64,000 nt of DNA from Streptomyces sp. NRRL F-6492 (lineage in GTDB: Bacteria; Actinomycetota; Actinomycetes; Streptomycetales; Streptomycetaceae), in the NCBI RefSeq assembly GCF_001280125.1, contig NZ_LGEG01000160.1:17947-81946 (forward strand), given 5' to 3'. The notes under the pieces were generated by a model, which made no database searches, was not told the DNA's origin, and saw only the letters and a program-made list of their open reading frames with translations. Below, piece after piece: positions 54,368 through 61,935 of this stretch (its first letter is position 1; every line of letters begins with the position of its first letter). Made by a program: the position numbers and the translations under genes.

Positions 54368-55729
54368 TCATGCGGCGCTGCCTTTCGGGGACGGGAGACG
54401 GTTCCGGTACGCCGTGGAGGGCGGGTGCGTGGAGGGCGGGTGCCCCTCGCCCGCGCGGACCAGGGGCGCCCAGGCGTCGAGGAGCAGGGCGAAGTCCGCC
54501 ATGTCCCGCCGCGCCTCGTCGAGGAGGCGCTCGCGGCGGGCGGCGAGGACGTCGGCGGCGGCCGCGTAACGGCCGCCGAGCTTGCGGTAGGAGCGCTCGA
54601 CCACGTCGAACCGCTCGGCGTTCTCCACCGGTCCGGGCCCCGTGCTCGCCGCGAGCACGGCCGCGACGGCGGAGGCGCGGACGGACCCGTCGCCGTCGAG
54701 CAGCCCGTCACCGGCCGCCGCCGTCCCGGCGTACACGGCCTGGAGGTGCGGGACGGCGAGCAGGAACTTCGTCAGCCGCAGCTGGTAGGCGAGGAATCCC
54801 GCGTCGGAACGGCGCTCCGGCGTGTGGAAGTTGACGATGTGCCGGTTGTGCAGGACGCCGGGCAGCCGGGCGCCGTGCACCAGGTGGACGAGGAAGTAGT
54901 CGCTGCCGATGGTGTCGGTGGCGGGCGGCAGCGGCACCCGGCCGTAGACCCCGCGCGCGAAGGCGATGTTGCACATGTCCACGCGCGTCGGGCTGACGGT
55001 GGTGAGCGTGGTGAGGTCCCCGGTGAACGCGGCGGTCCCGGCGCCCCGGAACGCCTCGTCGACGAGGTTCCGCCGCCAGATCTCCGGATACCCGGCCGGG
55101 ATCGTCAGGCCGATGAGATCGTCGTGGACGAGGGGGTCGAGCGCCCGGATCTCCGCCACGTCCACGGACATCTCGCCGACGAACGAGCCGCCGACCACGG
55201 CCACCGGCCGGTCCGCGAGCGCCGGGTCGAGCCTGCTCCGCGACACGAGCCCGGCCACGTCGGCGGCCCGCCGCCCCAGGGCCGTCAGCTCGTGGTGGAT
55301 CGGGAAGACGGGCTTCCCGTCCAGGTACTGGTAGCGGCTGTCGGAGTCCCTGCGGTGCACCGAGGCGCAGCCCAGGGCCTCCGCGACCAGGAAGGCCCGG
55401 TTGGTGCAGGCCCCGTAGGAGACGCCGGACGGCAGCATCAGGTCGAGCACCCGGTCCGGTTCGGCGAGCCCGGACCGGGCGACCGCCCCGCGCAGGAAGT
55501 CCCGCTGCTCGTCCTCGTCGAAGTGGTGGACGACCACGCCGGGTTCCGGCGGCAGCGCGGCCACCGCCTCCCGGTGGGCGGCGAGGTCCCGCGCCCCGGA
55601 GGAGTCCAGGACGAGCAGGTGCACCTCGACGCCGAAGTGCCGGGCGCCGTACGCGGCCTCCTCGGCGACCGCCCGGAGGGCCGGGACGCAGGCCCGGTCG
55701 GTGGGCAGGGTCAGGCAGACGCGGCGCAC
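54368..55729 (-). CDS. DUF6271 family protein, glycosyltransferase-like
   Basis: A 453-aa protein from a GTG that overlaps the PhyH gene end by 19 bp. It reads RRVCLTLPTDRACVPALRAV, GVSYGACTNRAFLVAEALGC, then SVHRRDSDSRYQYLDGKPVF with a DSDSR acidic motif as in nucleotide-sugar-binding GT-A folds. PATDTIGSDYFLVHLVHGAR and GVLHNRHIVNFHTPERRSDA follow. This is the DUF6271 pattern known from Streptomyces natural-product loci; activity is undetermined. The D-x-D-like motif suggests transfer of a sugar or similar group. The last 30 residues are Pro/Ser-rich. Confidence 0.75.
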   Translation of the reverse strand: MRRVCLTLPTDRACVPALRAVAEEAAYGARHFGVEVHLLVLDSSGARDLAAHREAVAALPPEPGVVVHHFDEDEQRDFLRGAVARSGLAEPDRVLDLMLPSGVSYGACTNRAFLVAEALGCASVHRRDSDSRYQYLDGKPVFPIHHELTALGRRAADVAGLVSRSRLDPALADRPVAVVGGSFVGEMSVDVAEIRALDPLVHDDLIGLTIPAGYPEIWRRNLVDEAFRGAGTAAFTGDLTTLTTVSPTRVDMCNIAFARGVYGRVPLPPATDTIGSDYFLVHLVHGARLPGVLHNRHIVNFHTPERRSDAGFLAYQLRLTKFLLAVPHLQAVYAGTAAAGDGLLDGDGSVRASAVAAVLAASTGPGPVENAERFDVVERSYRKLGGRYAAAADVLAARRERLLDEARRDMADFALLLDAWAPLVRAGEGHPPSTHPPSTAYRNRLPSPKGSAA

Positions 55730-56799
55730 GACGGCTTCCCCTCCTCGCTTCCGCTCCCGTCGCGGTCCTTCCAGGAGGTGAGTCCGAGCAGCCGGCCGCC
55801 CAGTTCGTCCAGGACGGCCGTGGGGTAGCGCTCGGACTCGTGCAGGACGGGGTCGCCGACGAGGGTGCGGTTCCAGCGCGGGGTGCGCAGGTGGCGCCAG
55901 GAGTCGACCCGGGACCTCCGCAGCCGCTCGTGCTCCTCCAGGGCCGGCATCATCGACAGGTACTGGACGGCCCGCACCTGGTCCCGCGAGGTGTTGCGGG
56001 CCACCCCGTGGGCGAGGAGCCCGTTCCAGATGAGCAGGTCGCCGGGGTGCAGGTCGGGGCGGACGACGGGGTACTCGTCCCGGTCCACGGCGGGCCGGAG
56101 CGGGTCCCGGTCGGCGGGCTGGCCGGGCTTCCACTCCTCGAACCGCCGGAACAGCTCGGGGCAGCACTGGAACCCGCCCGACTCGGGACGGGTGTCGTTG
56201 AGCGCGATGATGCCCTGCACCCGCTGCGGCGGCACGCCGAGCGTGGTGTCGATGTCCCAGTGCAGCTCGATGTCGAAGCCCCGGTCGGTGGGCTCGATCA
56301 GGGCGCGGTCGCGGTTCCTGACGTTGGGCGGGTTGAGGTTGAGCCGGTCCTGGGTGACCCACAGCTCCTCGCAGTCCCACACGTCCACGAAGGCGTCGTA
56401 CACCCGCTGCGACTGGCGGCTGTCCCACAGGAGCTGGTGGTGGTAGGCCTCCACGAAGCCGTAGACGTGGAGCTGCCGGTCGAGCTCGGAGCGGAACGGC
56501 CGGTCCTCGTACCAGCCGTCCGGCCGCTCCGGGTCGAGCCCCTGGAAGTCCCAGGCGAAGTCGAGGAGCCGCCGGGCCGCCTCCGCCGGGACCGCCTCGC
56601 GGACGACGACGTAGCCGTACGCCTGCCAGTGCGCGAAGTCCTCCTCGGACAGCACCCGCAGCGGTCGCGACTTCTTCAGCTCCCGCAGGGTGGTCTGCGC
56701 GAGGTAGGACTCGCCGTCCGCGCTGAAGTACGGCAGGTCCGAGGCCGCCCGGTACAGATGGGGGCGGCGCGGGGGGCGGTGCGGAGCGGGAGTCGTCAT
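55711..56799 (-). CDS. PhyH-type Fe(II)/2-oxoglutarate dioxygenase
   Basis: A 362-aa phytanoyl-CoA dioxygenase-family enzyme. The iron triad is His180 and Asp182 (IELHWDIDTT) and His264 (NGLLAHGVARNTSRDQVR), and Arg276 can bind 2-oxoglutarate. LHPGDLLIWNG is the usual strand before the distal His. PhyH enzymes in such clusters hydroxylate or halogenate free or carrier-bound amino acids. GGAGGGACCC precedes the ATG. It is the first gene of the left operon (PhyH, DUF6271, C domain, MFS) and is transcribed from the divergent promoter region shared with the ligase gene. Confidence 0.88.
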   Translation of the reverse strand: MTTPAPHRPPRRPHLYRAASDLPYFSADGESYLAQTTLRELKKSRPLRVLSEEDFAHWQAYGYVVVREAVPAEAARRLLDFAWDFQGLDPERPDGWYEDRPFRSELDRQLHVYGFVEAYHHQLLWDSRQSQRVYDAFVDVWDCEELWVTQDRLNLNPPNVRNRDRALIEPTDRGFDIELHWDIDTTLGVPPQRVQGIIALNDTRPESGGFQCCPELFRRFEEWKPGQPADRDPLRPAVDRDEYPVVRPDLHPGDLLIWNGLLAHGVARNTSRDQVRAVQYLSMMPALEEHERLRRSRVDSWRHLRTPRWNRTLVGDPVLHESERYPTAVLDELGGRLLGLTSWKDRDGSGSEEGKPSCAASA

Positions 56800-56971
56800 G
56801 GGTCCCTCCAGGTGCGGGAGTCGGGGGAGGAGGTCCGGGAGCCGGGGCGAGGAGCGCTTCTCCCCGGCCGGCGGGCAGCACGCGGCGACCCCCGGCGAAG
56901 GGGGCGGCGGCGGACGGCACGGACGGCCGGACGTGCCGTGACGCTGGTCAGACGTCACGTCGTGCAGCAGA

Positions 56972-57010
56972 ATTGGTTTAGACCTTAGCGGGTGGCAAGT
57001 GCCATCTCAA
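56972..57010 (-). promoter_or_regulatory. Left-operon promoter with overlapping dre-like element
   Basis: On the minus strand TTGAGA (57010-57005) and TAAGGT (56987-56982) are 17 bp apart, a good Streptomyces sigma70-type promoter for the PhyH operon. ATTGGTTTAGACCTTA (56972-56987), covering the -10, matches the published DasR consensus ACTGGTCTAGACCACT at 11 of 16 positions. Confidence 0.55.
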
Positions 57011-57047
57011 TACACCGAGTTGAGTGGTGGAAGGATCCGGGCAAACG

Positions 57048-57079
57048 TTGTCAGGACGGTTACTTTGGTCTAGACAACA
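57048..57079 (+). promoter_or_regulatory. Right-operon promoter with overlapping dre-like element
   Basis: TTGTCA (57048-57053) and TAGACA (57071-57076) are 17 bp apart. TTTGGTCTAGACAACA (57064-57079), covering the -10, matches the DasR consensus at 12 of 16 positions with an intact GGTCTAGAC core. The transcript would have a leader of about 215 nt before the ligase ATG. Confidence 0.6.
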
Positions 57080-57299
57080 GTCGGAAGACTGGCTTACTGT
57101 CCCCTTGCGCGGTCCGGTTCCTGACGGAGCGTCAGCGGACTCTTCCGCCGTGCCGCGATCGACGCCGGCCGTCCGCGGGGCGCCCCGCGCGTCCACCCGT
57201 GAGGCCGTCCACGGCCGGAGACCGGGCAGCGGCGCGTCCGCCCCGTCCGTCCCGCCGGCGCCCCCGACTGTTCGACCACCCCAGAGGGAGCGGTTCCCC

Positions 57300-58157
57300 A
57301 TGAGCACACCCGGCACCACGGTCCTGCCCGACGGCGGCCTGAGGAGCCCCGGCCCGGGTCTGATCACCCTGGACCCGGACCACACCGCGCTGCTGCGCGG
57401 CCTGGACGAGCTGCTCACCGGCCTGGCCGCCCGGCTCTCCGCCCCCGAGGTGGTGGGACCGCCGCTGCTCTCCGCGGAGGGCCTCGCCCGCCTCGACTTC
57501 TTCCGCAACTTCCCCCACCTCGGCGTCTCCGCCGGACGGTTCGCCCCCGACGCGCTCGACGGCCTGGCGGCCGGGGAGGCCCCGGCCGGACTCCCGCTCC
57601 GGCCGACCGGCTACCTGCTGCCGTCCGCCACCTGCTACGGACTGCTGCTCTCCCTGGAGGGCCGGGACGTCGGCGCGGAGGGCCTGCGGCTCTCCGCGAC
57701 CGGCCGCTGCTTCCGCAACGAGACCCACTTCGACGGCCTGCGGCGCCTGTGGGGCTTCCACATGCGCGAGGTCCTCTACCTCGGCACCGAACAGGGCGCC
57801 CTCGAACACCTGGAACAGGGCGCCGCGTTCGTCCAGGAGCTGGCCGGACGCCTCGGCCTCGACCTCACCCGGGCCGTCGCCGACGACCCCTTCTACGACA
57901 AGGGCGGCTCCCGGGCCCGCCTGATGGCCCTCGACCCGGTCAAGCACGAGTTCAGCGCCCCCGACGGCACGGCGATCGCCTCCGTGAACCGGCACCGCAA
58001 CTTCTTCGGCGAGCGCCTGGACATCCGCGCGGGCTCCGGGGGACCGGCCTACAGCGCCTGCGTCGCCTTCGGCGTCGAACGCTGGGTCCACGCGATGGTC
58101 CTCGCCCACGGCACCCCCGGGCAGGCGCTCGACCGCCTGCGCGAGGCCGGCGCCTGA
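57300..58157 (+). CDS. Amino acid:[carrier protein] ligase (SerRS-like, class II)
   Basis: A 285-aa class II aminoacyl-tRNA-synthetase-like enzyme lacking any tRNA-binding arm. Motif 2 is CFRNETHFDGLRRLWGFHMR and motif 3 is VAFGVERWVHAMV. Zinc-ligand equivalents Cys112 (SATCYG), Glu157 (HMREVLYLG) and Cys254 (YSACVAFG) match the Cys/Glu/Cys set known from aa:CP ligases; Cys-to-Glu spacing of 45 equals that in the Bradyrhizobium enzyme. Such enzymes activate small amino acids (Gly, Ala) and load them on a phosphopantetheine carrier. A carrier protein gene follows at once, so the assignment is strong; the amino acid is not determined. Confidence 0.88.
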   Translation: MSTPGTTVLPDGGLRSPGPGLITLDPDHTALLRGLDELLTGLAARLSAPEVVGPPLLSAEGLARLDFFRNFPHLGVSAGRFAPDALDGLAAGEAPAGLPLRPTGYLLPSATCYGLLLSLEGRDVGAEGLRLSATGRCFRNETHFDGLRRLWGFHMREVLYLGTEQGALEHLEQGAAFVQELAGRLGLDLTRAVADDPFYDKGGSRARLMALDPVKHEFSAPDGTAIASVNRHRNFFGERLDIRAGSGGPAYSACVAFGVERWVHAMVLAHGTPGQALDRLREAGA

Positions 58158-58197
58158 CCTCCCGGACCCGACCTCCCGGACCCGACCTCCCGGACCC
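58156..58197. repeat. 14-bp tandem repeat, three copies
   Basis: GACCTCCCGGACCC is repeated three times without change, beginning within the ligase stop codon. It lies between the ligase and carrier genes and may form secondary structure in the mRNA. Confidence 0.9.
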
Positions 58198-58279
58198 GTC
58201 CCCCGGACTGGTCCCCGACCCGTACGCACATCCCGCACAGAGCACACGCACAGCGCACAGTGAGGAGCGACCCCACCCC

Positions 58280-58510
58280 ATGGAACGCATCGCCGAGTGG
58301 CTGCACGAGAAGAACCCCGGACTCGACGGGCCGATCGACCCCGACGAGGACCTCATCGAAGCCCGTCTCATCGACTCCATGGACTTCCTGGAGTTCGTCG
58401 ACCTCCTGGAGGAGCTCTCCGGCCGCTCCATCGACCTCCAGGAGGTCACCATCGACGACTTCCGCACGCTCGGCCGCGTCCGGCAGCGCTTCCTGAGCGC
58501 CGCCGGGTGA
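58280..58510 (+). CDS. Acyl/aminoacyl carrier protein
   Basis: A 76-aa acidic carrier protein. It reads MERIAEWLHEKNPGL, then DLIEARLIDSMDFLEFVDLL, with Ser33 in DSMDF the phosphopantetheine attachment site. It is short, with no extra domains, like the dedicated carriers that pair with aa:CP ligases. It lies between the ligase and an Sfp-type transferase that would activate it. The PhyH and condensation-domain proteins of the divergent operon are its likely downstream partners. Confidence 0.92.
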   Translation: MERIAEWLHEKNPGLDGPIDPDEDLIEARLIDSMDFLEFVDLLEELSGRSIDLQEVTIDDFRTLGRVRQRFLSAAG

Positions 58511-58529
58511 GTCTTCCGGGTCCCCGCCG

Positions 58530-59168
58530 ATGAACGCGGGCCGGGCGGTCCTCGCCGTGGTGGCGACCACCGCCGAGGTCCTGGCCCGCCCGGAGCTGCA
58601 CGAGGGACTGCTCGCGCCGTGGGAGCGACGGCGCCTCGACCGGATACGGGTGCCCGCCCGCCGCGACGACGTACTGGCGGCGCGCCTCCTCGTACGGCTC
58701 TGCGCCGCCCGGTTCACCGGACTGCCTCCGGAGGAGTCGGGCCCGGAGCAGCACTGCGCCGCGTGCGGCCGGGACGGCCACGGACGCCCCCGCCTCGACG
58801 GCCGACCAGGCCTCGGCGTCAGCATGAGCCATGCCGACGGCCTCGTCGCGGCCGCCGTCGGACCCGGCCCGGTCGGCGTCGACGTGGAGCCCGCGACGCG
58901 CCGGCCCGGCTCCCCGTCCGTCCTGCGGCGGCTGCTGCCCGAAGCGGACCTGCGGGAGGCCGCCGCCCACCCGGACCCCGGAGCGGCACTGCTCCGGCTG
59001 TGGGTACGGGGCGAGGCCCTGTTCAAGGCGGGCGGCGGGACCTGCCTCCGGCTCCTCGAATGGGCCGACCACGGGCGCGGGGCCGTCGCGGCGGTCGCGG
59101 CCGAGGCCTCCGTCACGACCTTCACCGCGGCGCCGGCGGCGACGACCGGCCCGGGCGGCCGGGCCTGA
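58530..59168 (+). CDS. Sfp-type 4'-phosphopantetheinyl transferase
   Basis: A 212-aa transferase that moves phosphopantetheine from CoA to Ser33 of the carrier. Family motifs: GVSMSHADGLVAAAV, the Mg-binding GVDVEP (Asp118, Glu120) and WVRGEALFKAGGG (Glu162, Lys166). It starts 19 bp after the carrier gene and completes the right operon. The last 30 residues are Ala/Thr-rich without known motifs. A Cys pair (QHCAACGRDGHGRPRL) replaces the usual loop between the domains. Confidence 0.9.
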   Translation: MNAGRAVLAVVATTAEVLARPELHEGLLAPWERRRLDRIRVPARRDDVLAARLLVRLCAARFTGLPPEESGPEQHCAACGRDGHGRPRLDGRPGLGVSMSHADGLVAAAVGPGPVGVDVEPATRRPGSPSVLRRLLPEADLREAAAHPDPGAALLRLWVRGEALFKAGGGTCLRLLEWADHGRGAVAAVAAEASVTTFTAAPAATTGPGGRA

Positions 59169-59296
59169 CCCGACGCCCTGGAGAACGAGATGCTGAACAC
59201 CCCCGCCGACACGAGCGGTCGCTTCCCGGCGAGCAGTCGGCTCCAGGTGGTGATCACGGTCTCGGGGAACCACCGGGTCCCGTGGCCACCCCGCCG

Positions 59297-61009
59297 TCAC
59301 CCGCTCGGCCGAGGCCGTACGGACAGGGCCCCGAGGTACGCGCTCAGGGCGGCCGCGGCGCCTCCGAGGGGGAACCGGGCGCCGAGCTGCCCGTCCGGAC
59401 GCACGACGAAGCCGGTGCCGCCGCCGGGGAGGTAGAGCCGCGCGAACTCCCCGGCGGCGTCGCGGTACACGGGCACGGACAGGGACGCGAGGCCGGACCG
59501 GTCGGCCCCGTCCGGCAGGACCACCACGGCCGGCGGGCCGCCGGCCGCCCGCGCCGCCTCCGCCGCGCCGGACAGTTCGGCGGCGTCGGAGCCGTACAGG
59601 AGCACCACGTGTCCCGCGCGGCCGCGCAGCACGTCGAGCAGCCGCAGCGGGAAGGCGGCGACCGGGGTGGTCAGACCGGCGCAGTCCGGGGCCCGGTCGC
59701 CGGGCTGCGGCGCGTCGGCCGGGCCGTACGGCGCGGCGGCGAGCGGACCGCCCCGGTGGCCGACGAGCAGCTGGGCCTCGCGCAGGAGCAGGGTCCGGAG
59801 GTCGTCGGGACCGGCCTCGATGCCGTGGGCTGCGTGCCGCACGGTCCGGCCCACGACCTCCTCGCCGACCGGCCGCCGCTCGGCGTCGTACGTGGCGAGC
59901 AGTTCCGGACCCGCCTCGCCCCGGACCACGAGGGCGAGCTTCCAGGCCAGGTTGCAGGCGTCCTGCACACCGGTGTTCATGCCCTGGGCGCCGGTCGGCG
60001 GGTGGATGTGGGCCGCGTCGCCCGCGACGAGCACCCGGCCCTCGCCGTAGCGGTCCACGATCCGGTGGCTGATGCGGAAGACCGACGCCCAGCGCAGCCG
60101 GGAGAGCCGCGCGGGCCGGGGCGCGAGCCGGTCGACGACGGCCTGGAGGTCGGCGAGCTCCGGCACCCGCCCGGCCTGCATGCCGTGCGCGACGCCGTCC
60201 GGCGCGGTGTCCGGGCCGCGCGCGGCACCGTCCGGTGCGGTGTCCCGGTCGTGCGCGACGCCGTCTCGCGGGGCGTCCCGGCGGGTGGACAGCTCGGGCG
60301 GGACCCGCATCGACATCCGGTAGCGGCCCGCGCCCGGCAGCGGCACGCAGACCAGCACGTCGTCGGCGGAACCGTCGGCGGACCGCCGGCTCGACCGCAC
60401 GCCGTAGCCGTGCGGCAGGTCCCAGTCGGCCTCCACGTCCCCGAGCATGTACTCCTCCGGGAACGCACCGCCCTCGAACGACAGCCCCAGCCCCTTCCGC
60501 ACGACGCTGTGCGCCCCGTCGCAGCCGACCAGGTACGGCACCCGCAGCTCCTCGTCCGCGCCGGACGCGCCGCGCAGCCGCGCGGTCACCCCGTCCCGGT
60601 CCCGGCCGAACGACACCAGCTCGGTGCCGCGCTCCACGACCGTCCCCAGACCGCCCAGGTACTCCTCCAGGAGGCGTTCCGTCTCGTACTGGGGGAGCGC
60701 GGCGAAGCCGTAGGGCACCTCGGGCGGCATCTCCAGCTCGATCCGGGCCCGCTCCACGCCCTCGGCGTAGACCAGCTGCCCCCGGATCGGGACGGCGGCC
60801 TCCAGGACGGCGCGGACCAGGCCCATCCGGTCCCACAGCTCCAGGGTGCGCGGCTGGATCCCGACCGCCTTCGCGTACGGCAGCCGGGCCGGCAGGCGGT
60901 CCACGATCCGGCAGTGCACCCCGTGCCGGCGCAGCTCGGCGGCCGCGCTCAGGCCGACCGGGCCCGCGCCGACGACCAGGACGTCGGTGGTGGTGCGGTG
61001 GTGCGCCAC
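59297..61009 (-). CDS. FAD-dependent aromatic monooxygenase with an internal repeat insert
   Basis: A 570-aa class A flavin monooxygenase. The Rossmann motif is VLVVGAGPVGLSAAAELRRH, the DG motif is YLVGCDGAHSVVR and the GD motif VLVAGDAAHIHPPTGAQGMN. A thioredoxin-like C-terminal domain is present. Between the FAD and substrate halves there is an unusual insert of about 35 residues with DTAPDGAARG/DTAPDGVAHG repeats, likely slippage-derived. GTG start with GGAGG. It converges with the phosphopantetheinyl transferase gene and may belong to the biosynthetic cluster, or may act in drug inactivation like rifampicin monooxygenases. Confidence 0.88.
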   Translation of the reverse strand: MAHHRTTTDVLVVGAGPVGLSAAAELRRHGVHCRIVDRLPARLPYAKAVGIQPRTLELWDRMGLVRAVLEAAVPIRGQLVYAEGVERARIELEMPPEVPYGFAALPQYETERLLEEYLGGLGTVVERGTELVSFGRDRDGVTARLRGASGADEELRVPYLVGCDGAHSVVRKGLGLSFEGGAFPEEYMLGDVEADWDLPHGYGVRSSRRSADGSADDVLVCVPLPGAGRYRMSMRVPPELSTRRDAPRDGVAHDRDTAPDGAARGPDTAPDGVAHGMQAGRVPELADLQAVVDRLAPRPARLSRLRWASVFRISHRIVDRYGEGRVLVAGDAAHIHPPTGAQGMNTGVQDACNLAWKLALVVRGEAGPELLATYDAERRPVGEEVVGRTVRHAAHGIEAGPDDLRTLLLREAQLLVGHRGGPLAAAPYGPADAPQPGDRAPDCAGLTTPVAAFPLRLLDVLRGRAGHVVLLYGSDAAELSGAAEAARAAGGPPAVVVLPDGADRSGLASLSVPVYRDAAGEFARLYLPGGGTGFVVRPDGQLGARFPLGGAAAALSAYLGALSVRPRPSG

Positions 61010-61454
61010 GGGTACCTCCAGCGCTGCCTCGCCCCCACGGAAACCCCGTCCTCCATGGTCGCCCGCCGGGCCCCGGACGGCGAGCGGTGGGGAGGCACGC
61101 GCCCTCCCGGGACGGCCCCGGGCCGGTGAACGGCGGCTTCACGCGGATTTCACCGGCCCGGGGGATCCCGGCCCTCCGGCGCGGACGGACGAGGGGGAAC
61201 GTCGTGGCGGAGAGAGGAGACACCGGGGGCGGGGACGCCGCTCGACGAGCTCGGGCGCACCGTCGCCTCCCTCCGGCGCGCCGCACGCGCCGAGCCCGCC
61301 CGCTGCCTTCCCCGGCTCGGCTGCACCCTCCTGAGGTTCGGCTCGCCGCTCGCGACGGAACCGGGCCGGCTGGGGGAGCCGCGCCGCCACGCCCCGGAAC
61401 CCGGAAGGTAGGGCGTACGGAACCGCGCGGGGGCGTTCCGCGTCCCTCCCGGGC
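61010..61454. other. Intergenic region with a 15-bp-stem hairpin
   Basis: CCCCGGGCCGGTGAA (61116-61130) and TTCACCGGCCCGGGG (61149-61163) are exact reverse complements across 18 nt. After it, a plus-strand stretch (about 61240-61411) reads LDELGRTVASLRRAARAEPA with good codon bias to a TAG but has no start codon, so it may be a gene tail that lost its beginning. Confidence 0.5.
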
Positions 61455-61814
61455 ATGAGCGAGAAGCCCTCGGAGGAGTCCCGCGACCGGGTGGAGAGCG
61501 CCGTCGGCTGTCTGCTCGCCGTCCTCGGCGTCACGGTCGCGGGCGCCTTCGCGCTGCCCCGGGCCGCGTACAGCATCGACGGCGGTTTCGAGGCGCACGC
61601 CAGGGACTGGGGCGTGATCCTCGTCGACCTGCCGCTCATCCTCTTCGCAGGACTCGTCGTCCCGCCCCTGACCTGGGCGGCGGCCACGCGATGGCTGCGC
61701 CCGTGGGCGGCGGCCCTCGTCTGCGTGGCCGTCGTGGCCCTGGGCCTCTGGGGCCTCTCGGCCGTGTGGCACCCGCGCCAGGACCCCGACCCGGGTTACG
61801 GCCCCGGCATCTGA
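61455..61814 (+). CDS. Small membrane protein of unknown function
   Basis: A 119-aa protein with three hydrophobic segments (VGCLLAVLGVTVAGAFALPR; WGVILVDLPLILFAGLVVPP; WLRPWAAALVCVAVVALGLW). A conserved-looking loop, AAYSIDGGFEAHARD, lies outside or between helices. No family is recognised. The start ATG is close to CCTCCCGGGC; the ribosome-binding site is weak. Confidence 0.7.
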   Translation: MSEKPSEESRDRVESAVGCLLAVLGVTVAGAFALPRAAYSIDGGFEAHARDWGVILVDLPLILFAGLVVPPLTWAAATRWLRPWAAALVCVAVVALGLWGLSAVWHPRQDPDPGYGPGI

Positions 61815-61935
61815 GGCCCGTCAGGACGAGGACCGCCGTCAGGACGAGGACCGCCGGCCGGACGGAAACCGCCGGCCGGACGAGGGCCACCGGTCGGACC
61901 GGGGCCAGGACCACGAATCGGATCAGGGCCACCGG
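61815..61935. repeat. Degenerate short tandem repeats (GTCAGGACGAGGACCGCC-like)
   Basis: Units of about 18 bp (CCGGTCGGACCAGGACCAC and similar) recur six to seven times with drift between the membrane gene and the amidohydrolase gene, which converge here. Confidence 0.7.

Larger units (their letters stand above)
56800..57299. other. 500-bp divergent control region of the biosynthetic cluster
   Basis: Besides the two promoters, it contains CTGAC-GGAGC-GTCAG at 57121-57135, a further small dyad inside the leader of the right operon. The central 56960-57090 part is clearly richer in A+T than the surroundings. No small gene is supported; the plus-strand frame before 57300 lacks a plausible start. 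Confidence 0.6.

Noticed and set aside
59190..59435. Small plus-strand ORF after the phosphopantetheinyl transferase gene, considered as a precursor peptide
   Set aside because: It has a fair ribosome-binding site, but after about 30 codons it runs antisense through the monooxygenase C terminus and is Arg/Pro-rich; no precursor-like core or conserved leader is evident.
58446..61772. Very long minus-strand open frame (over 1100 codons)
   Set aside because: Arg/Gly/Pro-rich, opposite or out of frame with the phosphopantetheinyl transferase and monooxygenase genes, with no domain; a high-G+C shadow frame.
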